Positions 45,876-56,680 of a DNA stretch of 64,000 nt are shown here, piece after piece. How positions within the stretch are numbered: the first letter of the stretch is position 1; each line of letters opens with the position of its first letter. The stretch is taken from positions 35,905,019 through 35,969,018 of the forward strand of contig NC_090726.1 in the NCBI RefSeq assembly GCF_036898095.1, written 5' to 3'. Below the pieces are notes generated by a model. It did not search any database, was not told where the DNA came from, and was given only the letters and a program-made list of their open reading frames with translations. The position numbers and the translations under genes are program-made. This DNA is from Palaemon carinicauda (taxonomy: Eukaryota; Arthropoda; Malacostraca; Decapoda; Palaemonidae).

Positions 45876-46703
45876 TAGTAGGTTGGCCAGGGCACCAGCC
45901 ACCCGTTGAGATACTACCGCTAGAGAGTTATTGGGTCCTTTGACTTGCCAGACAGTACTACATCTGATCCTTCTCTCTGGTTACGGTTCACTTTCCCTTT
46001 ACCTACACATACACCGAATAGTCTGGCATATTCTTTACAGCTTCTCCTCTGTCCTCATACACCTGATAACACTGAGATTACCAAACAATTCTTCCTCACC
46101 CAAGGGGTTAACTACTTCACTGTAGTTGTTCAGTGGCTACTTTCCTCTTGGTAAGGGTAGAAGAGACTCTTTAGCTAAGGTAAGCAGCTCTTCTAGGAGG
46201 ACACTCCAAAATCAAACCATTGTTCTCTAGTCATGGGTAGTGCTATAGCTTCTGTACCATGGTCTTCCACTATCTTGGATCAGAGTTCTCTTGCTTGAGG
46301 GTACACTCGAGCACACTAGTCTATCTAATTTCTCTTTTTCTTCTGTTGTTAAAGTTTTTATAGTTTATATTGAAGTATTTATTTAGATGTTGTTGCTGTT
46401 CTTAAAATACTTAATTTTTCCATGTTTCCTTTCCTCACTAAGCTATTTTCTCTATTGGGGCCCCTGGGCTTATAGCATCCTGCTTTTCCTACTATAGTCC
46501 ATTTCTTTTAGCGAGGCATATTTGCCATGACTCGCAGCGGTGCCCTTTTAGCTCGGAAAAGTTTCTTGATCGCTGATTGGTTGGACAAGATAATTCTAAC
46601 CAATCAGCGATCAGGAAACTTTTCCGAGCAAAAAGGCACCGCTGCGAGTCATGGCAAATATGCCTCGCTAAAAGAAATGGACTATAAGGTTGAAGCTTAG
46701 CAA

Positions 46704-46738
<35 letters not shown>
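45876..46738 (+). mobile_element. TAA-tailed retroposon, copy H, interrupted by a MITE
   Basis: Full non-coding body from TAGGTAGTAGGTTGGCC to (TAA)n at 46704-46738. Its tail is split at TTTTCCTACTA by the hairpin element at 46495-46684 and resumes AAGGTTGAAGCTTAGCAAG. Confidence 0.85.
46495..46684. mobile_element. 190-bp hairpin MITE with TA target duplication
   Basis: It starts TAGTCCATTTCTTTTAGCGA and ends with the complement. The arms are about 80 bp and almost identical, around a short loop (TTGGACAAGATAATTCTAA region). TA lies on both sides (46493-46494, 46685-46686). Removing it restores the retroposon tail, so the insertion site is proven by the host repeat. A TA target suggests mobilisation by a Tc1/mariner-type transposase. 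Confidence 0.9.
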
Positions 46739-46740
<2 letters not shown>

Positions 46741-47252
46741 AGACTGATGTTCAAAGTTATTACCGCAACTATGTTTATATGATATAAGAATAATAATTTA
46801 TATTAGAAAGATAACGTATGGCGAAAACACCAACTACCAACTGCGCTCTTCCAGAGTTCAAATTTACGCGCCGGCAGCCGAGCAACGGAGATTGTTAAAG
46901 GAAGTTCTGCTTCATAATTTCTAGCAGTGTTTTAATATTGTGGAGGAGAAAACAAAGAAAATTTGTAAATATTTTAAACAGAGCAAATTCGTGACGTTTT
47001 GTGTTCATTTATCGTTAGGTATACCGGTAGCATACGTATATACACAATTATATTCCTGTCTAATACATTCGAGACGTATCACGTGACTTTGGCCTTGAGA
47101 AGTTGAACACGTGTCATTCTCACCAGTGTTGCCAGCTTATCCCACGCGCTAGATCTAGTGCAATTGTATCACAAATAGCGCACAGATTTTGTATTTTGCG
47201 CATAGCGCGTTTTGTAGCTCAAATTTCATTGTTTTGATGCATTTTCTAGTGC

Positions 47253-47334
<82 letters not shown>

Positions 47335-47907
47335 GGAGAAATTCAATATCCCAAGTTAACGTTGTTCTGGACAACACACACACACACACACTCTTTCTCT
47401 CTCTGGAACACTATTGCCTGGAATGTCCACTTGTTAGTGATATATTACCCACAAAGACTCACAGTAGTTGATATATGTAAAAAGTTATTGACAGATAATA
47501 ATTTGCTCGATGAAATCCTCATGCACCATCCTCACTTTGGTGGATACTGAATAATTAACTGTTTTGTCATATTAACTAAAGATAGGTACAACTTACATAC
47601 GAAATCAAACTAATTTTTATTTTGTATTCCATATGAATCCATTTGTATAACCTTTAATATGTAGAAATGAACAATATTTTTTCTAATATGTACTAAATGT
47701 CTTTCTATACTTTATTTTGTATTACTTTGTACAACCTTCAATATATAAAGTAGATGTGAACAATATTATTTTTAATATGTACTTGAATATCCGTCTGTAC
47801 TTTATTTTGTACTCTTTTGGCATAACATAAGTACGATGTAGATCTAAACAATATTACTGTTACCATGTACTCAAATGTCTGACGCCAATGGGCTCAATAA
47901 ATGGATT

Positions 47908-48001
<94 letters not shown>

Positions 48002-48565
48002 AATGTAATATTTACAGTAGTTTTACAGAAGACATCACCGTCGTCTATTTTCCATTACAAATATTGATAAATCATATTCCTCAAGTCCGTAGTTAAAGTT
48101 TGAACTGTGGTTTAAACCTGGGGCAATTCTATGATGCAATAGCCTACGTGTAGCCTACCTGCATTGAACTGTCGACTGAGTCAGCCGTATCATTCGTATA
48201 GCAAATCCGTATCCAACATTCACAATAATTGCTTGGTTGCCCTTAACTCTGTTATCAGTAGTTCATCCTCTATGCGAAGTATAACATCATAAAAATCCAT
48301 ATAGAAGGAGAAAACTCTTCCCTAGCGCATTTCAGATCTCAATCTAGCTCATTTATGTCCAACACAGTTGGCAACAATGATTCACACAGTGAATCAGTAC
48401 TCGAGTCGATAGCCTTCACAGTAACTCACTAGAAAACTGCAAGTGCTTGTGCTCATTTAGCGTTGTATGTGTGAGGAATTCGAATGTAAGTATTTATATT
48501 AGTATTTACTTGTCTCTTGCTTTTGTTCATATGAATAGTGTGTTTAAACTTGAACCATTTGTGAG
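46739..48565. other. Spacer with (AT)n, a degenerate ~100-bp triplication and (CT)n
   Basis: (AT)n lies at 47259-47330 and (CT)n at 47913-47998. Three diverged direct copies of ~100 bp, each starting TTTATTTTGTA and holding AACAATATT and ATGTACT, span about 47619-47885. No gene is supported, although CAGTGTTGCCAGC near 47125 recurs inverted near 48365. Confidence 0.6.
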
Positions 48566-48900
48566 TTTGGTAAGCAGCTCTTCTAGGAGATGGGCACTCC
48601 ATAATCAAACCATTGTTCTCTAATCATGGGTAGTGACATATCCTCTGTACCATGGTCTTCCACTGTCTTGGGTTGGAGTTCTCTTGCTTGAGGGTACACT
48701 TGGGCACACTGTTCTATCTTATGTCTTATTTCTCTACCTCTTGTTTTGTTGGAGTTTTTAGTTTTTAAAGTGATATTTATTCTAATATTGTTGCTCTTCT
48801 TCAAATATTTTATTTTTCCTTTCCTCACTGAGCTATTTTCCCTGTTGGAGTCCCTGGGCTTAAAGCATACTGCTTTTCGAACTAGGGTTGTAGCTTAGCA

Positions 48901-48934
<34 letters not shown>
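48566..48934 (+). mobile_element. TAA-tailed retroposon, copy I, 5' truncated
   Basis: From TTGGTAAGCAGCTCTTCTAG through TGGTCTTCCACTGTCTTGGG and GAGCTATTTTCCCTGTTGG to (TAA)n at 48901-48934. Confidence 0.85.
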
Positions 48935-48935
<1 letters not shown>

Positions 48936-49379
48936 GTTATTTTGCCCTTTTGTTATCCTGTAGCCTACTCACGATTTTGTTTTATTAGCCGATGTTGATA
49001 ACAACCATAATGTAGGTTACAGTGTTACATTCCTTTGCGTGATATTGAATTAAAATTTAAACATGCTCGTAACCTCGTAGTGGTACGGATTTTTATTTCG
49101 ATTTTCCTGGGGGAAGGGAGGTTTTTTTGCTTTTGATTATAGGTTAAAGACATGAAATATTTGATCTTTTCCTTTGAACATAAAGGAGTAATGCAGTTAT
49201 GGTTTTTAAGCCGAATCAATACTCCCATGGCAACTGATACGGTTGTTGAACTGATTGACGTGTTTAATACTGATAAGCACGCGAAATACCTTGGTCTTGA
49301 TTACAGCACGGGAACCCCAATCTCTACAGGACCTCCACTGTCGTTTTATCTTATTTGTTCAGAGTATTTAAAGTTTCAT
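48935..49379. other. Spacer between retroposon I and the LINE
   Basis: I see no gene. It may include the LINE 3' UTR. Confidence 0.4.
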
Positions 49380-51693
49380 GTCTCATAGTTTTCATTTACT
49401 GTTAAATCGTCACTGTCAAAAGACTCATGAAATACGAAAGTCTTCAGTTTCCTCTTGAAAGCCTTAATGTCTTCAATCATTCGAATGTTTCGTGGGAGCT
49501 TATTATAGTCTCGGGGCCGCATATTTAAAGGCTCTGGAGCCTTCAGTAGAGATATATCTAGGTTCCTATAGTTTGAAGCCATCTGTAACTATTCTCGTGT
49601 CAACACGATTTGTTGGCTGCGCAATATGTAGCAATATTCTTAAGTATTTTGGACGACCGGTTCTGATAACTTGGTGGGTTATTGTACATATTTTAAATTC
49701 AATTCTCGCTTTAATCGGCAGCCAGTGTAAATCAATTAGCACAAGGGTGATCCTTTCTCTAGGTGGGACACCTTTTATCAGTCTTGCTCCTCTGTTTATT
49801 ATGTTTTGTAATTTTTAAGTTGCACTTAAGGTAAATCGTAGTCGATACAGTTGCAGTAGTCAATCCTTGTAATAACACAGTTTATCACAAGTTTCTTTAC
49901 AGAATTTTCGTCCAGGTACTTTTTTTTTTTATAAACGCAATATTTCTTAGATGATAACCAACAGTTTTTATTACATTATATATTTGGGCATTTAGAGACA
50001 GGTTACAGTCAAGAAATACACCTAGATCTCGAACTTTACTAGATATCGGCACTGAGTCATATGTTCATTTGAATATCACCTAAGTTTCTCACGCTGTTTC
50101 TCTTGCCCACCACCATGAATTCAGTTTTGTTCTCATTTAATTTTAGTTGTTTAAAGGACATCCATTCTCTAACACTATCAAGGATTCGGTTTAGAGTTTC
50201 AGTAGTGTCATGTATATCATTTATGGAGGAGTAAAATTGTGTCTCATCTGGAAATAGTTTAAACTTCACGCCCTGCCTTTGTAGTATTTTCGATAGACTA
50301 ATAGTATAGATGCAGAATAAGATTGGGCCAAGTACACTCCCCTGGGGTACCCCTCTGTTCAAGGGTTCATATGATGAATAAGAGTTTCCAATTTGTACAC
50401 AGTAATTTCTACCAACCAAGTAGTCTTTTAGGTATTCGAAAGCTTTATCTTCAACGCCGATGGACGTAGATCATTTAGTAGCAGTTCATGCACAACTGTA
50501 TTAAAAGCGGCACTGAGATCGATCAATATTAAAATACCACATTTATTTTCATCCATCATTTCTAGGATATCATTTACAACAGAGCAGATGGCTGTCTCCG
50601 TAAAGTATAGTTTTCTCTAAGCAGATTGGTTGTCAGGCAAAGCTTCTATTACTTCTAAGTGGCTGACTAATTGTTCAAGAATTACATATTCAAGCAATTT
50701 TGAGACAAAGGATAGATTTGAAATAGGTCTATATGAGCTTAATTCCTGGTGGTCCAGTGCATTTTTCAGAACTGGTGTGACTATAGCCGTTTTCTCAGAT
50801 TTGGGAAACTTACATTCATCAATGCTTGCATTTGCTATTCTCATTATTATTTCGGCTAGACTAGAAAAGTCTCTCTCCAATTACTTCAGATATTGGCAAA
50901 TCACGATCGCGCAGTTTGTTTTCTTTGCTCTTGATAAATCTGGTGATGTCATCTTATGTTATGTTGTTAAATCGTATTAATTTTGTCTGTGTGCCTGGTG
51001 TATCATTAATCTGATGCTGAGTATTTACAAATGACCTGGTTACATTTTCAATTTAGTTTATGATGAATGCTAGAAAATTATTTGCTAGTTCCTGGTCACT
51101 GTATCCATCTGGTAGCTTCTTTTCCTGTACATTTCCCATTATACCATTCAGGAGACGATATAACTTATTTATGTCTGTTGCTGCTTCGAGGATCTTTCTC
51201 TTATAGTATTCACTTTTTTTCCTTCTTAGTAGGTAGTTATATTGACACGCAGCAGTTTTGTATTCTACCCAAGTACTTTCAGTTTTTAACCTATTTCACT
51301 TTCTTTCTTTACATGTTTTTCCCTCTTTTTTACCAAAGTCTCTCCATCAAACCAAGGAGATTGGTCTTTTATGATTATAGTCTTTTCCATCGGTGGGCAC
51401 ATGGTATCATATTCAGTTTTACTTACTTTATTATAAGTGATCATAAGACAGATAGCACACTTAGCTCCTAACAGACGTTGGTCATCATGATCACAGGGAA
51501 TGTTGATAGCATCATTTATTTTCTTTGTAACTTCTTCAATAAATATGGTAGGAGAAAAATTTGATTTATGTCTTAACTTTATTTTCTTTACTAATGTGTG
51601 TTTCTGTAGAGGTAGACTAAACGTAATAAGTTTATGTACTGGGAAGATAGTACATTTCTCTTCGACTTTTATATCAGATACAATATTATTCAT
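49380..51693 (-). pseudogene. LINE reverse transcriptase and C-terminal region
   Basis: The linker (51693-51286) has WFDGETLVKKREK. RT pieces are KSEKTAIVTPVLKN, SSYRPISNLSFVSKLLE (50880-50617), GVPQGSVLGPILFCIY and FPDETQFYSS, where the normal FADD motif has become FPDE (50419-50057). The end at 49582-49376 reads PRDYNKLPRNIRMIEDIKAF and then FVFHESFD, a typical LINE C-terminus. Loss of the catalytic Asp pair shows that it is dead. Confidence 0.8.
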
Positions 51694-52282
51694 GTCATCA
51701 CTTAGAACTAAGTGTAGCGTATGCCCAGTTAAAGTTGTTGTTCAGTTCACATTATTCACTAGTCGATATGATTCTAGTAACTCACTAAATGCCGAAGCGT
51801 CGGGATTTGATGCGTCATCCATCCAAAAATTTAAGTCTCCACAGATAACTAATTCGTTTTCCTCCATGATAATCATCTCAATGAGAGCACGGAATTCTTC
51901 AAAAAAAGATACTAGTGTTCGTTCTAGGAGGTTTGTAGATTGTTACAAAGGATATTCTTCTATTTTTTGGCGTAAATTTTATTTCTTTATATTCAAAGCT
52001 TGTTACACTAATTCATTTCAACGTTTTGAGAGTTGAGTAGCTTTTATGATTAAAGAGTCCGACACCCCCACCAGACCTACCTTCTCTCGGTATGTGAAAG
52101 AAGGCAGGTGTGGGGGGCGTCATTTCAGTGATCTTTGCCTTGTCAAAGTTGTTTAGCCATGTTTCAGATAATCCTAGTATATCTAAATATTTCTCGTTTA
52201 TCAATTGTCGAATTTGAACAGTCTTATTACCTACAGATTGTATATTTACATAGCCACAGTTTATGACATCCCTAGTAACCAT
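51694..52282 (-). pseudogene. LINE endonuclease region
   Basis: The minus strand reads NCGYVNIQSVGNKTVQIRQL (conserved Asn), LDILGLSETWL (catalytic Glu) and GRSGGGVGLF, the N-terminal APE endonuclease signature. Later text near 51850-51820 reads like LVICGDLNFWMDD (the GDxN motif). A shift lies near 52015. Confidence 0.75.
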
Positions 52283-53454
52283 GATCAGTATTTTCCGCTA
52301 GTCTTTTCAATTCCAAGTCAAAAGCATTGCAGTCTCTAGAATTTACTGTGTGGTCACTTGGTCTGTTTAACTTTGTGCAGTTTATACACTTTGACACTTC
52401 CGAATTACACTCCCTGGTGGAGTGTCTCCCTGAACATTTCCCGCAGACTTTATCTTCATTCTTAGACTTGCAATCTTTTTCAAAATGTCCATACCTCTGA
52501 CAGTGGTAGCAGTTGACCACGTGGTACCTAACACGTATGTTATAGATACCGCATCGTAACGAAACTTTGTCCCCATTATCATGAATAGCCCTCCGAACTT
52601 CAGGATCACATTTCAGCACATGGTGGGTGGTTCCCCCCCCCCCCCAGGCATTTTTCTTCAGGACTACACTTATCTTATCTTCTATATTTTGGATATGGTC
52701 CAGGCAGCAATTTCTTTGAATCAAAGCATTTACTACATCATCTTCATCATTGTATACATTGCATATCATTATTTTGTGTTTTAGTTTTCCGATTCTTTTC
52801 GTTTCAGTGTCAGCCACCAATGTCTGAGTTTTGTTTGCCGCCTCTTCTCTGATCATATTGTTTGCAAAATTTACAACATTCCCCTTCGTAGTTGACCTCG
52901 TGTTAAGTATAGGAATGTCTTTAAGTGCTTTTTCAACCTCACGTTTATTTTTTTTTTTTAGTAATTTTAGTTGCTGTAATAGTTGATTTAATTATCAATA
53001 GATTTTTTTTCCTTAACTTTGTCAGCAAATGTCGGTTTCTCCGGTTTTGGGTCTATCAATGTTGGAAGTGTTACTTTAATTGAATCCATATTCATGGCAA
53101 GAATGTTGACTTTTTGAGTGAGGTCAGTGATCTGGGTGGAATTTGCTGTGTCTGCGGTAAGGTTCGCAAGTTGGTTTTTCCCGTCATCTATTTTCACATC
53201 TTGTTCCTTCAGGGCCAGATTACTCGTGTTAACATCTTCCTTTAATTTTGATATTACTAAATTGTTTTGTATGGCATCACATACGCAGTGGAGGCATAAC
53301 CAATCTGGGTTATTCCGGTCAATTTCACTGATGGTTGTCACTAAATGCACACATCTCTTATGGTAGAGTCTTTTGCATTCACATACTATCCATTTTTTTT
53401 CCGATCTCCATCCGTTTCATTACATTTGAAGCAGATATAGTTAGAAGCAGACAT
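52272..53454 (-). pseudogene. LINE ORF1: PHD-like finger, coiled coil, zinc knuckles
   Basis: It starts MSASNYICFKCNETDGD. After a shift in an 8-A run (about 53396) it reads KWIVCECKRLYHKRCVHLV and DWLCLHC: the Cys/His spacing (C-x2-C, C-x-C, H-x3-C, C-x2-C) is that of a PHD finger. A helical stretch with many charged residues follows (53230-53030), then CYHCQRYGHFEKDC and CGKCSGRHSTREC, two CCHC zinc knuckles, plus CINC. In LINEs such proteins bind element RNA. The 52990-52870 part is frameshifted. Confidence 0.75.
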
Positions 53455-54904
53455 GGTGTACTGTTTCTTAGGTTTCTCCATAAGACTAACTAATATCTTT
53501 TCCATGACATTCTAGGCGAGAAACACAAAGCTAAAACATGACTCAGGGATCAATAGCAGAGCTCGACACAACACGTCCACACTCTAGCACCGAGTTTTTT
53601 TTACCTCAAGATTATATTAGATTAGATTAGATTAGATTATGGTGTCAGACAAGTGATTATTTTTGGATAAATTTCATATGCTGGAGGTTTATGTATATTA
53701 TTGATGCCTTTATTCATGAGTTTTATTAGTTAATAAGAAATAGAGAGACAAATGCAGTTAGTAGTAATTGTAAAGGTATAGAAAGAATTGTAGAGAGATA
53801 CGAGAGCGAACGAGGAGTTAGGAATTGTTTTCGCGGAATTCCACTGAGTTCAGTGATATTTTCCCTAAACATCCCCCGCCGTCCTGTTCCCTTCTCCGAA
53901 TGACTCATGGGACCCAGACGAAAGGAGGCGCGAAAACCAAGAAATCGTCACGTGATTAAGGACAGCTTGACACGCCCAGGACGACGATATATATAATCAA
54001 CAGTGAGAGGTGATCTCTCTCTCTCTCTCTTCTTCCTAGAAAGTCACTCAGTATACTAGGTCTAAGGGCCTACTTCAACTTGCCGGACTCGAGGCGAACG
54101 AGTTGTAGCTGCACATATGTTACCTGAAGGACGGGGTATATTCAGAACCGGTTAGCAGCCGAGGAATTAAGGGGAGCCATTTATCCTTTGAAAAGAAGGA
54201 CGACGAACAGAACTATTACGACCGCACTTGATAGACTGTGTGTGTGCTTAGCGTGACGTCCCAGAGTGACCGCGGCGATTAGAACATCGCGTCAGCCTTC
54301 CCAACACCTGACGGAGGCTCCTACTTCAGCGACGGCAGATGGCCTACGATTGACGTATAGGCCCAATTAAAACAAGGAAACATCTAACTCTTCAGCCAGT
54401 GTCAAGACTTCTGAATTCAACGCTACAGATTTTTGTAAAACCCATTCTCTTTTAAAACTGCATTGTACGTGACTGTTCAACCCCTTTTTGTCTAGTAAAT
54501 GAAAAATTTGGCAACGAGTATCCCTCACCCACATAACTTTTCTTATGTTAGTTCCTGAGAAGCTCATTAAGTATTAAACAAGAATGGACTAAATTACAAT
54601 TAAGAAATAGTAAGTAGAGGTAAAAATACTAGACAATTAATAAGAAGATTTATTGTGAAGCTTTATTACAAGAAAAACTAAAGGAATCATCATAATATCA
54701 TATTGATTTATTGAGTGCTGTGTTTAAAATCGATACTCACAAATATCTTGTTTATATTATAATGATTTAAAAATATGTGCAAACACCGATTGAACAAATA
54801 ATTAGTTGCTAATAATGATTACCGACTACTTTCAAACGAAGCTCCAGGAAGAATGAGTAAAACCACCCCCAAACCCTCCCATGGGATCATAAAAGAGATT
54901 TAAC
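53455..54904. other. Spacer with (GATTA)n and a promoter-like segment
   Basis: A GATTA-type pentamer repeat lies at 53610-53638. Around 53985-54060 a TATATATAA box is followed by (CT)n and TCACTCAGT, resembling an arthropod core promoter, and TTTGGCAACGAGTATCCCTC at 54508 could be a primer-binding site. 53640-54505 might thus be a lone LTR, but I cannot fix its ends. No gene is seen. Confidence 0.3.
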
Positions 54905-55110
54905 GTAAGAAAAATCCATTTTTGAGCGAGATAGTCATGTCGTCCTAATGGAGGTTTTTCTAGGCAGCTTCTACATGGGATATTTCAAGCGAGTGATATG
55001 CCAGAGAATTTCACCAGTAGAGGTATCACAGGGTTCTAACCCCTGGGACGAACATCCTGAGAGATATCGTGTATGTAACAGGAACGTGTTTATGTAGGAC
55101 GTGTTTATAA
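54905..55110. repeat. DIRS-like left terminal repeat
   Basis: Inverted and diverged relative of 59090-59315. Confidence 0.6.
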
Positions 55111-55136
55111 CAACCACGGCTATCCTGCCCCGAATT

Positions 55137-55256
55137 ATGGGGTCTTTTAACTGGCCAGATGGTACTACATTGGATCCTTCTCTCTGGTTACGGTTCATTT
55201 TCCCTTTGCCTACACACATCCACACTGAATAGTCTGGCCTATTCTTTACATATTCT
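55137..55256 (+). mobile_element. TAA-tailed retroposon, copy J, internal fragment
   Basis: TGGGGTCTTTTAACTGGCCA, ACTACATTGGATCCTTCTCT and CTGAATAGTCTGGCC from the body of the family. The 3' tail is missing. It joins the truncated RT directly. Confidence 0.8.
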
Positions 55257-55581
55257 CTTCTGGAATATGCCAGTAGGCATCTGCCAGCTCTATCGAGACT
55301 GTGTACGCCCCTTTTGGTAACAGGGTCCTTATGTGTTGAAGGGTTAACATCCTGAACTTGTTGTTTTCTATGAACTTGTTGAGTGGCGACAAGTCCAGAA
55401 TGACTCTGAGTTTGTCTGAGTCCTTGGGAACACAGAACAGCCTTCCTTGGAATTTGATGGACTTTGCTCTCCTTATCACCCGCTTGCTCAAAAGTTCTAG
55501 GGTGTATTCTTCCAGTAAGGGGGGGAGAGGGTTGGAAGAATTGAGGAAATGGTGGTGGAGCCTCACTCCAGCTCCATCCAA
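55257..55581 (-). pseudogene. DIRS-type reverse transcriptase, N-terminal part
   Basis: The minus strand reads HHHFLNSSNPLPPLLEEY, FQGRLFCVPKDSDKLRVILD, LSPLNKFIENNKFRM and TVSIELADAYWHIPEE. The R-V-I-L-D-L-S-x-L-N motif is typical of DIRS RTs; motif A has shifted from DLxDAYxHIP to ELADAYWHIP. It stops where the TAA-family fragment begins, so no catalytic centre remains. Confidence 0.8.
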
Positions 55582-56678
55582 GTCCGTTCTTGATTAGGCT
55601 GTGGGCCCAAGGATCGAAGGTCCAAAGGTTTGCCTGCCTCTATTGCCTTCATTACAGCTTTAAAAGTCTTTGATGTAAAGGGAAAGGCTATCGAAGCTGG
55701 AGCAAGAAAGGTGGGATGCTTCTTGCTAAGGGCTGACACTTTAGAGTTAGTGTAGCCCTTCTTCTTCAGGCTACTTGACAAAAGAGCCTGAGCCTTATCA
55801 TGGTCAAATACTATGACCTCCTTAGGTTTTGTCTCTTCCTTCAATGCTGGATCCAGCTTCAGACGGACGAAGCAGTCTGGGTAGGCTTGAAAACTGGGCC
55901 AGAAGTCAACATCTTCAATAGGGATGGTTCCCAACTTCTCTGAGATAAAGATCTTGCCATTGGTATTAGGCATGTATTCTGCATACCTCCAGGGATTAAC
56001 GTCAGAGCAAGTTGGAAGATCTTGAACCCTGAGTCTCTTGTGAGACCCACGGGATGCGAGTTGGGCAATTCTTCTCTCCATTTTCGCCTCCCTTTCTTCG
56101 CCTTGTTTGCAAAGACTCTCCATCAACACCGTGAGATTGGCCAGTGCCTGTCTCACATCATCTGATGGAGGGGCAGAAGATGTTGAAGGTAATGGTTCAG
56201 GAGCCGAAACTGACGGAAGGGACTCCGAATCAACCTCGTCATCTTCTTCAGGAGTCAAGGTGGACTCCTCCTCGAAACGTTCCGCTAGAAGGTCCTTCTC
56301 GGCATCCGAAGACATCTCAGACATCCTCTCCTCTTGATGGATGTCCATGCTTTGCATTGCGTCGGTGACGTCCGTATCTACGGCAATCTGGACGCAAGGG
56401 ATCTCAGGTCGTGGCTGGGTTATGACAGATTCCATACCCGCTTTTGGGAACAGCAAGGAGGGCATCCGTTCACTCGGAAGGTACGGTCCCGTGGCGTTCT
56501 TCTGAAAGCCACGAACCCATCTGCACATCTTCTCTCGTGCTGCATCCCTTGACTCTGCTGTCTTGGGGTCATCAAAAGCCTCGGTAACCAAGGCCTTGCA
56601 ATTCTTGCATTCTGCATGGCCACAGAAGTCTTTGCTCCTGACGTTGCAGAAGACTACTTGGCACTTGGGATGGTCCTC
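55563..56678 (-). pseudogene. DIRS-type gag
   Basis: The exon seems to start after TTTACAG (acceptor at 56679-56680), with CQVVFCNVRSKDFCGHAEC then CKNC, a Cys/His cluster upstream of the first ATG at 56591. 342 codons from that ATG remain open: ESRDAAREKMCRWVRGFQ, an acidic Ser-rich middle, then RVQDLPTCSDVNPWRYAEYM, FWPSFQAYPDCFVRLK, EVIVFDHDKAQALL and FKAVMKAIEAGKPLD. This architecture is what I know from crustacean DIRS gag proteins. The frame is intact, but its pol is truncated. It overlaps the RT frame by 19 bases. Confidence 0.65.
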
Positions 56679-56680
56679 CT

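Larger units (their letters stand above)
49380..53454 (-). mobile_element. LINE with PHD/zinc-knuckle ORF1, endonuclease and RT
   Basis: On the minus strand the order is ORF1 (53454-52272), endonuclease (about 52282-51700) and reverse transcriptase (about 50900-49380). Two ORFs with a Cys-rich ORF1 and an APE-type endonuclease point to the CR1/jockey/L2 part of LINE diversity. Several shifts and stops break each ORF. No 3' tail was recognised at the left end. Confidence 0.8.

Noticed and set aside
47120..48385. Possible transposon with inverted TGTTGCCA ends
   Set aside because: Only short, scattered similarity (TGTTGCCARC, GCTAGATYTAG) is visible between the two sides. It is not enough to call terminal repeats.
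49492..49818. Plus-strand frame of 108 codons, and similar ones at 50630 and 51500
   Set aside because: Antisense to the minus-strand LINE RT and linker, whose protein motifs are clear.
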